A stretch of DNA of 64,000 nucleotides from the NCBI GenBank assembly GCA_964523895.1, contig CAZGBJ010000010.1, forward strand, positions 22,305 to 86,304, read 5' to 3'. The notes beneath the pieces are model-generated. The model was not told where the DNA came from and searched no databases. It saw only the letters and a list, made by a program, of their open reading frames with translations. Shown one piece after another: positions 23,812-32,506 of the stretch. Position 1 is the first letter of the stretch. Every line of letters begins with the position of its first letter. This stretch comes from UBA7359 sp964523895. Lineage in GTDB: Bacteria > Pseudomonadota > Gammaproteobacteria > Eutrophobiales > Eutrophobiaceae. A program made the position numbers and the translations under genes.

Positions 23812-24372
23812 TTAATCAGCTAAAACGCGTACTTTCATTTCAACTCGTTGCAAGGGATTATCGCGGGCATCCCGTTCTTGAGAAACGATTTTATCAGCGA
23901 CATCCATGCCACTGACGACTTCACCAAAAACAGTGTATTGCCCATCCAGAAATTTGGCATCTTGAACAACAATAAAAAATTGCGAACCAGCACTGTCCGG
24001 GCTGCTTGAACGCGCCATGGAGAGTATGCCTCTGCTATGAGTGCGTTGACTAAACTCTGCTTTAACACTGTGATCCGGACCGCCTTGTCCATAGATTGAT
24101 TTATTCGTTCCCTTGGTGTTTGGATCGCCACCTTGAATCATAAATCCAGGTATCACTCGATGAAAAATCGTACCGTCATAGAAGCCTGATTTAGCCAATG
24201 TTAAAAAATTTTCAACGTGTTTTGGTGCTATATCAGGAAAAAAACGTAGTTCAATATTTCCCAGATTGGTTTCAATGATGGCATTGGGCGATGTTTCGTC
24301 GGCAATAACATTGCTTGATAAAATTACGAACAAAAAGCTAAAAACGATATTTTGCAAAAATTTAATAGGCAC
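23812..24372 (-). CDS. ppiA: Periplasmic cyclophilin-type peptidyl-prolyl isomerase
   Basis: A 186-residue cyclophilin that isomerises Xaa-Pro bonds. A signal peptide (about 1-24, ending VIA) indicates the periplasm. The catalytic core is intact: YDGTIFHRVIPGFMIQGGDP and SAGSQFFIVVQDAKFLDGQY, followed by VFGEVVSGMDV. The start is a GTG with GGAG seven bases upstream. Confidence 0.9.
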   Translation of the reverse strand: MPIKFLQNIVFSFLFVILSSNVIADETSPNAIIETNLGNIELRFFPDIAPKHVENFLTLAKSGFYDGTIFHRVIPGFMIQGGDPNTKGTNKSIYGQGGPDHSVKAEFSQRTHSRGILSMARSSSPDSAGSQFFIVVQDAKFLDGQYTVFGEVVSGMDVADKIVSQERDARDNPLQRVEMKVRVLAD

Positions 24373-24506
24373 AATAAAACTCCGTCAAATTACTACTGTT
24401 TATTTAGAGGCTGAAAATAATAAAAATTCAGTATTAAATGAATGGGCGAATTTTATATGAAAGATAATGTCATGTCACAATAACCAATACGTATTATCAT
24501 GGGTAT

Positions 24507-25790
24507 ATGCATAATTTAGAACACTTGTTAAAAATTGATAAAGAGTCAATTTGGCACCCTTACAGTGCATTATCTTCAGATATCCCGGTTTATCATGTCG
24601 CTTCGGCTAACGGTGTACGTATAAAGCTGTCAGATGGTCGCGAATTAATTGACGGCATGTCATCCTGGTGGAGTGTTATTCACGGATATAATCAGCCTCA
24701 AATAAATAAGGCCCTGGAGCAACAATTGAAGGACATGGCGCACGTCATGTTTGGTGGTCTGACACACACACCGGCGATAGAACTTACCAAACAATTGCTC
24801 GCTATTACTCCCGAAGCATTGGATGCTGTCTTCTATTCTGACTCGGGCTCAGTTTCAATTGATGTTGCTATGAAAATGGCGATTCAATACTGGCATGCGA
24901 AAGGCGAATCTAATCGCCAGGGATTTATCAGTCTGCGCCATGGTTATCATGGTGACACTTTTGGCGCGATGTCAGTGTGTGATCCAAAAACAGGAATGCA
25001 TAGTTTGTATTCTGATGCGCTTCCTAAACAAGTCTTTATTGAACAGCCACAATGCCGATTTGGTGAAATCTGTTCGGAGAAAGATATTGCGCCACTAAAA
25101 CAAGCGCTGATTGGTCAAAGCGGGCATGTTGCTGCATTAATTATGGAACCGATAGTACAAGGTGCGGGGGGTATGTGGTTTTATTCTTCGGATTATTTAA
25201 AACAAGCGCGAGAATTATGTTATGAACATAATGTCTTATTAATTCTGGATGAAATTGCCACGGGCTTTGCACGCACAGGAAAATTATTTGCGTGTGAATA
25301 TGCGGATGTCACACCGGATATAATGTGTATTGGTAAAGCGCTCACCGGCGGCACTCTTTCTTTAGCAGCTACTTTAACGACCAATGAGGTTCATCGAACA
25401 ATTGATAACGGCGAGCCTGGAATATTCATGCATGGCCCAACGTTTATGGCTAACCCCTTAGCCTGTACCGCGGCATTAACCAGCATCCGTTTATTACTCG
25501 AATCAAACTGGCAAGAAAATATCAATCGTATTCAGCAAGGCCTGGAACAGGGCTTACGTCCTTGTAAGGATTTATCACAAGTTAACGATGTTCGAGTCTT
25601 AGGTGCAATTGGTGTTGTCGAATTAAAAGAAACTGTTGATATGAAAAGTATTGTGCCGCAATTTGTTGATGCTGGTGTTTGGGTGCGCCCCTTTGGGAAA
25701 TTGGTGTATTTAATGCCGCCTTATATTATTGAAGATGATGATTTAAAACACTTAACTAATGCATTGGTGAAAATTATTTCAACTTTGTAA
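24507..25790 (+). CDS. bioA: BioA, adenosylmethionine-8-amino-7-oxononanoate aminotransferase
   Basis: A PLP-dependent class III aminotransferase of 427 residues that makes 7,8-diaminopelargonate in biotin synthesis. Motifs seen: IWHPYSAL at the substrate end, DGMSSWW, FYSDSGSVSIDVAMKMA, LILDEIATGFARTGKLFACE and the PLP-lysine region CIGKALTGGTLSLAAT. It is not next to other bio genes here. Start ATG at 24507. Confidence 0.93.
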   Translation: MHNLEHLLKIDKESIWHPYSALSSDIPVYHVASANGVRIKLSDGRELIDGMSSWWSVIHGYNQPQINKALEQQLKDMAHVMFGGLTHTPAIELTKQLLAITPEALDAVFYSDSGSVSIDVAMKMAIQYWHAKGESNRQGFISLRHGYHGDTFGAMSVCDPKTGMHSLYSDALPKQVFIEQPQCRFGEICSEKDIAPLKQALIGQSGHVAALIMEPIVQGAGGMWFYSSDYLKQARELCYEHNVLLILDEIATGFARTGKLFACEYADVTPDIMCIGKALTGGTLSLAATLTTNEVHRTIDNGEPGIFMHGPTFMANPLACTAALTSIRLLLESNWQENINRIQQGLEQGLRPCKDLSQVNDVRVLGAIGVVELKETVDMKSIVPQFVDAGVWVRPFGKLVYLMPPYIIEDDDLKHLTNALVKIISTL

Positions 25791-25838
25791 AAGTAGAGTG
25801 TCATAGTGCTTTTTAATTGATACCATCGCGTGCTCAAT

Positions 25839-25879
25839 TTGTAAACCATAGCTGAATGCCGTTCAACTATGGTTTACAA
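25839..25879. terminator. Inverted repeat between bioA and the SRP RNA
   Basis: A perfect 13-bp stem, ttgtaaaccatag (25839-25851) with ctatggtttacaa (25867-25879) and a 15-base loop. Only a short gtttta follows, so it is a weak intrinsic terminator, or an operator just ahead of the SRP RNA. Confidence 0.45.
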
Positions 25880-25886
25880 GTTTTAT

Positions 25887-26001
25887 GGTGACCTGTGCCG
25901 GTCCCCTCGCAACACGAAATTGTGAACCCCGCCAGGCCCGGAAGGGAGCAACGGCAGCAGTGGATGTGTGTGCCGGGGTAGGGACGGTGCGGGTTGCCTC
26001 C
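25887..26001 (+). ncRNA. ffs: Signal recognition particle 4.5S RNA
   Basis: The Ffh-binding domain is recognisable: the internal loop and GGAA-tetraloop region (cccggaagg followed by gagcaacggcagc) near 25937-25960, then the gtgtgccgggg strand. The 5' ggtgacc...ccggtccc pairs with the 3' gggacgg...gggttgcc, forming one long hairpin of about 115 nucleotides, the usual size for gammaproteobacteria. It lies just upstream of dnaX, a common location. The ends are estimated from pairing. The rest of the 323-bp bioA-dnaX gap holds the inverted repeat upstream and nothing else I recognise. Confidence 0.92.
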
Positions 26002-26113
26002 ATATATTCAGCTTTCTATTGAGTACTTGCCGAGAAGGTATCCTCATGTATGATCAATGTTCTGGATTCAATATTTTTCCAATATTACTAAAGATAAGAA
26101 CAGCAAATAATTC

Positions 26114-27727
26114 ATGAGTTATCAGGTACTTGCCCGCAAATGGCGACCACGAACATTTCAAGATATGGTCGGCCAGTCACATGTATTAAAAGCACTATCT
26201 AATGCACTGGATCAGGATCGTCTGCATCATGCTTATTTGTTTAGCGGAACACGCGGTGTCGGCAAAACAACGCTGGCGAGAATTTTGGCGAAATGCCTGA
26301 ATTGCGATAAAGGGGTCAGCTCTACTCCCTGTGGCGAATGTAATGCTTGTGTTGCGATTGATGAAGGACGTTTTATCGATTTAATAGAGGTCGATGCCGC
26401 TTCCCGCGCCAAGGTAGAAGAAACGCGTGACTTGATGGACAACGTTCAATACGCACCAACCAGTGGACGCTATAAAGTGTATCTGATTGATGAAATCCAC
26501 ATGTTTTCCAATCATAGTTTTAATGCCTTATTAAAAACACTCGAAGAACCACCACCGCATGTCAAATTTTTACTAGCAACTACAGAACCGAAAAAATTAC
26601 CGGTCACAATTTTGTCACGTTGTTTACAATTTAATTTAAGTCATCTAACTAATGATCAAATTGGCAAACAAGTCGAAATGATTTTGACTGAAGAATCGGT
26701 TGGGTTTGATCAAGCTTCAGTAGAGTTAGTCGCGCGTGGTGCTGATGGCAGTATGCGTGATGCATTAAGCTTACTCGATCAGGCTATTGCTTATGGTGGC
26801 GGAGCGCTTGAAGAGTCTCAGGTACGCGCCATGATGGGAACGATAGAAAGCGCTGATCTCAATGGTCTTATTCAGGCATTGATTGATGCCGATGCGGAAG
26901 CACTATTAAGTACAATCGAAACCATCGCCTTACAAAGCCCGGATTTTGATTCTCTATTATCTGAATTATTAAGCTTGTTACAAAAAATCGCGATTCTTCA
27001 GGTGTTACCAGAGAATTCAGATAATCCACTTATGGCAAATGAAGCATTAGTGAACTTTGCCAATGCTATGAATAAAGAAGACACACAGCTTTATTATCAG
27101 ATTGGCATGATGGGACGCAAAGATCTTTATTTAGCACCCGATGCGAAATCCGGTTTCGAAATGGTGATGATCCGTATGTTGGCATTCAGACCAATGGCCG
27201 CAGCAGAAATTGCTAACAAAACACAAACTTTAAAACCAACGGCGAATACAACTGTTTCGCAAACAAGTAGTAAGCCCGTTGCACAAGCCGTTAATACGTC
27301 CACTGAACCATCAACTGAAGTGAGTGTTAATAGTTCGCCAACAAAGAACATTGATGATAATTGGAAGGACATCATTGATGAGATGGAATTAAAGGGTTTG
27401 ACCAAAGAACTGGCCGGGAATTGCGTTATAAAATCACAAACTGAAAGTAAACTTGAATTAGCATTATCTCCATCGCAAGAGCATTTACTAAATCCAGGAC
27501 AAAAAGACCGGATTGAACAAGCGGTTAAAGCGAAATTCGGTGCAGATGTGGTGCTAACTATTATTATAGAAAACTCTGACAACGAAACACCGGCAGAAGC
27601 GAATGCCCGGATGGAACGTGAACGTCAGAAAGCAGCAGAAAACTCAGTGAATAGTGATCCCGCTGTGCAATCATTGCTTGATACATTTAGTGGAACGATT
27701 GATCAGGATTCAATTCAACCGCAATAG
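26114..27727 (+). CDS. dnaX: DNA polymerase III subunit gamma/tau
   Basis: The clamp-loader ATPase, 537 residues. Seen are MSYQVLARKWRPRTF, Walker A GTRGVGKTT, zinc-binding cysteines (CLNC, then CGECNAC), YLIDEIHMFS, LATTEPKKLP and the SRC sensor (ILSRCLQF). The C-terminal part (about 370-537) is a low-complexity linker plus a tau-like domain. No convincing slippery A-run for programmed gamma production is seen in the usual place. ybaB follows after 27 bases. Confidence 0.96.
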   Translation: MSYQVLARKWRPRTFQDMVGQSHVLKALSNALDQDRLHHAYLFSGTRGVGKTTLARILAKCLNCDKGVSSTPCGECNACVAIDEGRFIDLIEVDAASRAKVEETRDLMDNVQYAPTSGRYKVYLIDEIHMFSNHSFNALLKTLEEPPPHVKFLLATTEPKKLPVTILSRCLQFNLSHLTNDQIGKQVEMILTEESVGFDQASVELVARGADGSMRDALSLLDQAIAYGGGALEESQVRAMMGTIESADLNGLIQALIDADAEALLSTIETIALQSPDFDSLLSELLSLLQKIAILQVLPENSDNPLMANEALVNFANAMNKEDTQLYYQIGMMGRKDLYLAPDAKSGFEMVMIRMLAFRPMAAAEIANKTQTLKPTANTTVSQTSSKPVAQAVNTSTEPSTEVSVNSSPTKNIDDNWKDIIDEMELKGLTKELAGNCVIKSQTESKLELALSPSQEHLLNPGQKDRIEQAVKAKFGADVVLTIIIENSDNETPAEANARMERERQKAAENSVNSDPAVQSLLDTFSGTIDQDSIQPQ

Positions 27728-27754
27728 AACAGTTAATTACGAGGATAGATACTA

Positions 27755-28078
27755 ATGAAAGGTGGCATGGGTAATATCATGAAACAGGCTCAGCAAATGC
27801 AGGCCGATATGGAAAAAGTGCAAAAAGAACTGGCTGAGGCAGAAGTTGTTGGTGAATCTGGTGCGGGCATGGTTAAAGTGACCATGAATGGGAAGCATGA
27901 TGTCAAACGTGTTGAGATTGAATCTGACTTAATGAAAGATGATAAAGAAATGGTCGAGGATTTAATTGCAGCCGCAGTCAACGATGCAAACCGTCGTATT
28001 GAAAAGATGTCACAAGAAAAAATGTCCAGTGTGACAACGGGTATGGGACTGCCACCGGGCATGAAACTTCCGTTTTAA
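27755..28078 (+). CDS. ybaB: YbaB/EbfC family nucleoid-associated protein
   Basis: A 107-residue DNA-binding protein that forms tweezer-like dimers. It shows the family pattern MGNIMKQAQQMQADMEKVQKEL, VTMNGKHDVKRVEI and a Met/Gly/Pro-rich C terminus. It lies in the standard dnaX-ybaB-recR order, which supports the call. Confidence 0.95.
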   Translation: MKGGMGNIMKQAQQMQADMEKVQKELAEAEVVGESGAGMVKVTMNGKHDVKRVEIESDLMKDDKEMVEDLIAAAVNDANRRIEKMSQEKMSSVTTGMGLPPGMKLPF

Positions 28079-28096
28079 ATAAAAATATTTTATTAA

Positions 28097-28690
28097 ATGG
28101 TTGAACAAACGTTATTAGAACAACTGGTCGAAGCCTTGCGCGTTATGCCGGGTATAGGAAGAAAGTCTGCGCAACGTATTGCCCATCAACTCTTGCAACG
28201 TAATCGTGATGGTGCAAAACACCTTTCTAGAATCATGGCTGATGCCATGGAAAAAATTGGACATTGCCAGCGTTGTCGAACTTATACCGAAAACAAGCTT
28301 TGTCACCTTTGTGAAAGTACTCGTCGCGATGACAGTACCATCTGTGTTGTAGAAAACCCTTCCGATGTTGATTCCATAGAAGAAGCAAATTACAGAGGGC
28401 GTTATTTTGTTTTACTTGGCCACTTATCACCGCTTGATGGCATAGGTCCTGATGATATTGGTTTAAATGAATTTCAAAAGCTACTCGAAAATGAAGATTT
28501 AAAAGAAGTCATCCTTGCGACCAGCTCAACTGTTGAAGGTGAAGCAACCGCACACTTCATTAGCGAAATGGTTAAAACCAGTGGCAAACAAGTTACCCGT
28601 ATTGCACATGGCGTTCCTATGGGCGGAGAACTTGAATACGTTAATAGCCTGACGATTGCGCATGCTTTGGATGGTAGAAAAGCAATCTAA
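28097..28690 (+). CDS. recR: Recombination protein RecR
   Basis: RecR loads RecA with RecF/RecO at gaps. It is 197 residues long with an N-terminal helix-hairpin-helix (LRVMPGIGRKSAQRIAHQL), a C4 zinc finger (CQRCRTYTENKLCHLC) and a Toprim domain (ICVVENPSDV, YFVLLGHLSPLDGIGPDDIG). Start ATG 18 bases after ybaB. Confidence 0.96.
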   Translation: MVEQTLLEQLVEALRVMPGIGRKSAQRIAHQLLQRNRDGAKHLSRIMADAMEKIGHCQRCRTYTENKLCHLCESTRRDDSTICVVENPSDVDSIEEANYRGRYFVLLGHLSPLDGIGPDDIGLNEFQKLLENEDLKEVILATSSTVEGEATAHFISEMVKTSGKQVTRIAHGVPMGGELEYVNSLTIAHALDGRKAI

Positions 28691-28747
28691 GATAGTTGGT
28701 AGTTAGATTTTAGTATTCTATCTGAACTTATATTCAAAATAGTTGTA

Positions 28748-28787
28748 ATTACCCATATTGGGTACTATAGTACCCAATATGGGTAAT
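28748..28787. promoter_or_regulatory. Perfect 40-bp palindrome over the MNT gene start
   Basis: Each 20-base arm is the exact reverse complement of the other, and each arm holds two facing TACCCA/TGGGTA words. The palindrome covers the ATG at 28779. A TACTAT at its centre (28763-28768) could be a -10. It is very likely an operator, probably bound by the winged-helix N terminus of the gene it precedes. Confidence 0.85.
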
Positions 28788-29369
28788 AGAATAAGCATAG
28801 CAAAGGCATTATTTTCAAAGACTCAGCAACGATTATATGGGCTGTTATTTGGTAATCCTGATCGTACTTTCTTTCTAAGAGAATTGATTGATCATGCAAA
28901 GATTGGGCGGGGAACAGTTCAAAGAGAGATGGAAAAATTGGTAGCATCCGATTTGGTGCAAGTAAAAAAAGTCGGTAACCAGAAACATTATCAAGCCAAT
29001 AAAGAGTCGCCTGTATTCGATGAACTTGCCAGCATCCTGCGCAAGACTTCAGGGCTGGTGGATGTTTTGGCAAATGCATTAGCATCATTAACAGATAATG
29101 TTGACGCTGCATTAGTATTTGGTTCAATGGCGAGTTCTAAAGAATCTTCGGCGAGTGATGTAGATCTATTAATAATAGGTGACGTGGATTTTGCTGATGT
29201 AGTTAAGTCAATTTATGCAAGCCAGAATATTTTACAACGCGAAATCAATCCAAAAGTTTATACGCAACAGCAATGGAAACAGTTGCTCGCAAAAGAGGAT
29301 AGTTTTGCCATAGAAGTAATGAAACAACCAAAGTTATTTATCATAGGAGCAAAGGATGAGCTTGGATAA
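28779..29369 (+). CDS. Winged-helix MNT-type nucleotidyltransferase (MNT-HEPN pair)
   Basis: A 196-residue protein. Residues about 10-75 form a winged helix (FFLRELIDHAKIGRGTVQRE recognition region, VKKVGNQKHY wing). Residues about 105-195 form a minimal nucleotidyltransferase with G115-S116 and the metal-binding D127-x-D129 (VFGSMASS and SASDVDLLIIG). The ATG lies inside a 40-bp palindrome, suggesting autoregulation; no Shine-Dalgarno is visible, and a TTG seven codons upstream is the alternative. It overlaps the HEPN gene by 14 bases. Such pairs act as toxin-antitoxin or defence modules in which the MNT modifies the HEPN protein. Confidence 0.78.
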   Translation: MGNRISIAKALFSKTQQRLYGLLFGNPDRTFFLRELIDHAKIGRGTVQREMEKLVASDLVQVKKVGNQKHYQANKESPVFDELASILRKTSGLVDVLANALASLTDNVDAALVFGSMASSKESSASDVDLLIIGDVDFADVVKSIYASQNILQREINPKVYTQQQWKQLLAKEDSFAIEVMKQPKLFIIGAKDELG

Positions 29370-29799
29370 GTTAATAGGGAAGACACTGGAAAAAATCGAA
29401 CCAGACAGCACGACGATCATACGTTTATTAAATGCAGCAGATCGTAATATTCAGGATGCACATGTTAATAAGGTGAGTGACGAAAATCGTTTTGATGCTG
29501 CTTATAAATCGATTATGCAATTAGCAAATGCTGCATTACAGGCCAATGGTTTTAGAACACTTTCTAGCAAGCCCGGTCATCATATGACCATGCTCCAATC
29601 ATTAAGTAAGACAATTTATCTTGATGCAGAAACGATTATTATTTTAGATACATTAAGAAAGCAACGTAATGCGACTGACTATTCCGGTCACACTGTGCCT
29701 GAAAGTGCGATGAAAGAGTGTTTGTCTTGTGCAGAGAACTTGTTGCATGATGTAAGGCACTGGATAGAAGAACATGCACCAGACTTGTTAAATGGATAA
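29356..29799 (+). CDS. HEPN-domain protein, partner of the MNT gene
   Basis: A 147-residue all-helical protein with a HEPN-like layout: two long helices around AAYKSIMQLANAALQANG and a C-terminal LRKQRNATDYSG. In nuclease HEPN toxins an R-x4-6-H motif is catalytic; here R104 is followed by Y109 at that spacing, and the next His (H112) is slightly too far, so RNase activity is uncertain. It starts inside the end of the MNT gene, which implies coupled translation. The pair lies between recR and yaiI and interrupts an otherwise core region. Confidence 0.65.
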   Translation: MSLDKLIGKTLEKIEPDSTTIIRLLNAADRNIQDAHVNKVSDENRFDAAYKSIMQLANAALQANGFRTLSSKPGHHMTMLQSLSKTIYLDAETIIILDTLRKQRNATDYSGHTVPESAMKECLSCAENLLHDVRHWIEEHAPDLLNG

Positions 29800-29854
29800 T
29801 TTGCCATCAGATTATCCACCGAATCCTTATAAAGGATAATAGAAGCTGCATAAT

Positions 29855-30307
29855 ATGAAAATATGGGTTGATGCAGACGCCTGTCCTGTCGTGATTAAGG
29901 ATATTTTGTTTAAAGCGGCAAAACGCACTGAAGTCGAAACCACTTTAGTTGCAAATCAAACTATTTCTATTCCTTTATCTCGTTACATTAAATTTTTACT
30001 CGTTCCTTCGGGTTTTGATGTTGCGGACAATGAAATTGTTAAACAATGCGCTATTGGTGATCTTGTTATTACGGCGGACATTCCTTTGGCAGCAGAAATA
30101 ATAGAAAAAGGTGGCCATGCACTTAATCCTCGTGGCGAAATGTATTCTGCTAATAATATTAAAGCACGATTAACCATGAGAGATTTTATGGATACCATGC
30201 GATCGAGCGGGATACAAACTGGTGGCCCACCCGCATTAAATAAAAATGATCGTCAGGCTTTTGCTAATCAACTGGATAAATTTTTAACTAAGTGTAAAAA
30301 AGACTGA
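29855..30307 (+). CDS. yaiI: YaiI/YqxD family (UPF0178) protein
   Basis: A 150-residue NYN/PIN-like protein. It has the family's start KIWVDADACPVVIKD, the central FLVPSGFDVADN and VITADIPLAAEI, and the conserved C-terminal motif FMDTMRSSGIQTGGPP. Biochemical function is not settled in the family; a nuclease-like fold is likely. Start ATG at 29855. Confidence 0.92.
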   Translation: MKIWVDADACPVVIKDILFKAAKRTEVETTLVANQTISIPLSRYIKFLLVPSGFDVADNEIVKQCAIGDLVITADIPLAAEIIEKGGHALNPRGEMYSANNIKARLTMRDFMDTMRSSGIQTGGPPALNKNDRQAFANQLDKFLTKCKKD

Positions 30308-30309
30308 TT

Positions 30310-30606
30310 TTATTTTTCTAACATAAAATGATAGAAAGTGTTGTTTAGATAAGCAGTTACATCATCAATTTCTTCATCAAACCAGGCGAGTTCTGCAGAC
30401 AATTCACATTGGGTGATACGTGTGCTCAATTCATCCAGGCTATTTACAATTCTATTCTCACGCGTGTATTGCGTTTCATTGTGGCAGCGTAAGCAATTTT
30501 CATTGTGTAGTGTTTTACCATTCTCAATATCAATAGCTTGTGCCGACAAACTAAATAACAACAGTGTTATAAAATTTACCGATACAAAATAATTTAAATA
30601 TTTCAT
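30310..30606 (-). CDS. Small periplasmic c-type cytochrome
   Basis: A 98-residue protein with a signal peptide (about 1-24, ending AQA) and one haem-binding motif, CLRCH, at about 38-42. No Met ligand is obvious near the expected site except at the C terminus, so the sixth ligand is uncertain. It overlaps the upstream M48 protease gene by 4 bases. It is convergent with yaiI, 2 bases apart. Confidence 0.8.
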   Translation of the reverse strand: MKYLNYFVSVNFITLLLFSLSAQAIDIENGKTLHNENCLRCHNETQYTRENRIVNSLDELSTRITQCELSAELAWFDEEIDDVTAYLNNTFYHFMLEK

Positions 30607-31847
30607 GGAGTCTGACTTTTAAGATGTGCGATTCTTATCGGTGCTGGCGGGTGCGAATCATGAAACGCCGAGTATAATGGATCAGGCGTTAATGTATTTG
30701 CATTTTCACGATACAAGCTGACCAAGGCGGTGATTAAGTGATCTGTTTGTGCCTGACTTGCTGCAAAAGCATCGGCTTCAAACTCATGTTGACGAGAGAT
30801 GAATGAAAACAAAGGCTGCAAAAAGAAAGTAAATGCCGGTGACACTATAAGGAATAATATCAACGCCATATAGGTCGAAGCTTGCTCTACGCCAAGGCCA
30901 TTATAAAACCATGTTTCGTTAATTAGCCATCCAAGTATTGCCAAACCAATTAGAAAGACACTGCCTAATACGGAAATACGTTTCTTTATATGATTGCATT
31001 TAAAATGACCAAGTTCATGCGCGAGTACTGCTTCGATTTCATCGTGACTGAGTTCGTCTATTAAGGTATCGAAGAAAACAATACGTTTATTTGCACCAAG
31101 ACCAGTGAAGTAAGCATTACCATGTGCTGAACGTGTTGAACCATCCATGACATGAATACCCTGACTTTTAAAACCATTGCGCGTTAACAAGTTTTCTATT
31201 CGTGTTTTTAATTCACCCTCTTCTAATGGACGGAATTTATTAAACAGTGGTGCAATAAATGCGGGATAAGCCCACATCATAAAAATACTAAAACTTAACC
31301 AGGTAGCCCAGACATAGAGCCACCAGTAACTACCACTGTTCTCCATAATCCATAAGACCAAAAGCAACAATGGCGTACCAATTAATAATCCAACAACACC
31401 ATTTTTTATCATATCCATGATAAATATTTTTGGTGTCATTTTATTAAAGCCAAAAGATTGTTCTAGCTTGAAAGTTCGATAAATCGACAGTGGTAAGTCG
31501 AGTATCGTCATAATGACAAATACGCTAAGAATGAAGCCGGTTCCAGTCCAGATTTCAGATAGTTCAAATGAACGCCACCAGTTGTCTAATAAATGTAATC
31601 CACCTGCAAGCGTCCAGAGTAATAAAAAGACGGAGCTAATAATCAGTTCAGTCATGCCTGTTTTAACTTTGGCCTGGGTATAGTCGGCAGCCTTGTGGTG
31701 TGCTTCTACAGGAATTTTGTCACTAAAGGCTTCAGGCACGTTTTGGCGATTTGACCGAATATGTTTGATATGTCGTTGTACGAGATACCATTGGAGGACA
31801 ATGCTGGCACTCAAGCTGCATAGGAATAGAGTGGTAAAAAGATTCAC
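30603..31847 (-). CDS. M48-family membrane metalloprotease (Ste24/CAAX-protease-like)
   Basis: A 414-residue integral-membrane zinc protease. HELGH stands at about residue 279-283 (VLAHELGHFKCNH), and the downstream zinc Glu is in HEFEADAFAA. Several hydrophobic helices and the N-terminal AFSDKIPVEAHHKAADYT region are typical of bacterial Ste24 homologues, and the length agrees. The start is a GTG. Bacterial members are thought to take part in membrane-protein quality control. Confidence 0.9.
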   Translation of the reverse strand: MNLFTTLFLCSLSASIVLQWYLVQRHIKHIRSNRQNVPEAFSDKIPVEAHHKAADYTQAKVKTGMTELIISSVFLLLWTLAGGLHLLDNWWRSFELSEIWTGTGFILSVFVIMTILDLPLSIYRTFKLEQSFGFNKMTPKIFIMDMIKNGVVGLLIGTPLLLLVLWIMENSGSYWWLYVWATWLSFSIFMMWAYPAFIAPLFNKFRPLEEGELKTRIENLLTRNGFKSQGIHVMDGSTRSAHGNAYFTGLGANKRIVFFDTLIDELSHDEIEAVLAHELGHFKCNHIKKRISVLGSVFLIGLAILGWLINETWFYNGLGVEQASTYMALILFLIVSPAFTFFLQPLFSFISRQHEFEADAFAASQAQTDHLITALVSLYRENANTLTPDPLYSAFHDSHPPAPIRIAHLKSQTP

Positions 31848-31962
31848 GCGGTTTTTAACTCCTTAACGATATTCAAATGAATTGAAAATAAGTCTTTAAT
31901 TATGTTCATATTATGTAAATAGTGGTTAAAATAAATTATTCAATAAAAAAACTGGATACATC

Positions 31963-32505
31963 ATGTCACAATCAGAAAATAACCTCATATGGATCGATCT
32001 GGAAATGACCGGTCTCGACACGGATAATGACACTATTATTGAAATAGCAACAATTGTCACCGACCCTCAACTTAATATACTGGATGAAGGTCCAGTAGTG
32101 GCAATTCATCAGCCTGACGAGCTTCTTGATCAGATGGATGAATGGAATACACGACAACATAATCAATCCGGATTAGTAGAAAGGGTCAAGAATAGTCCAC
32201 ATGACGTTGCTGAAGCTGAAAGTATGACACTGGATTTCCTCGAGAAGTTCGTTGCAAAAGGAAAATCACCAATGTGTGGTAATAGTATATGTCAGGATCG
32301 ACGTTTTATGCACCGTTTGATGCCGAAATTGGAAGAATATTTTTTATATCGAAATCTCGATGTCAGCACGATTAAGGAAATACTAAAACGTTGGGCTCCT
32401 GAACAAGAAGGCTATAACAAGCAAGGGTCTCATCTTGCTATGGATGATATTCGCGATTCCATAGCTGAATTGAAGTTTTACCGCGAACACGTCTTTAAAA
32501 TCTAA
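31963..32505 (+). CDS. orn: Oligoribonuclease
   Basis: A DEDDh 3'-5' exonuclease that degrades di- and short oligoribonucleotides. It is 180 residues with LIWIDLEMTGLD at the N terminus, MCGNSICQDRRFM in the middle and the catalytic His/Asp region KQGSHLAMDDIRDSIAEL. It is followed directly by nnr. Confidence 0.96.
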   Translation: MSQSENNLIWIDLEMTGLDTDNDTIIEIATIVTDPQLNILDEGPVVAIHQPDELLDQMDEWNTRQHNQSGLVERVKNSPHDVAEAESMTLDFLEKFVAKGKSPMCGNSICQDRRFMHRLMPKLEEYFLYRNLDVSTIKEILKRWAPEQEGYNKQGSHLAMDDIRDSIAELKFYREHVFKI

Positions 32506-32506
32506 T

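Noticed and set aside
26114..27727. Programmed frameshift in dnaX for gamma subunit
   Set aside because: The only A-rich runs seen (for example near 26590) are too early in the gene and lack a proper slippery site with a downstream hairpin.
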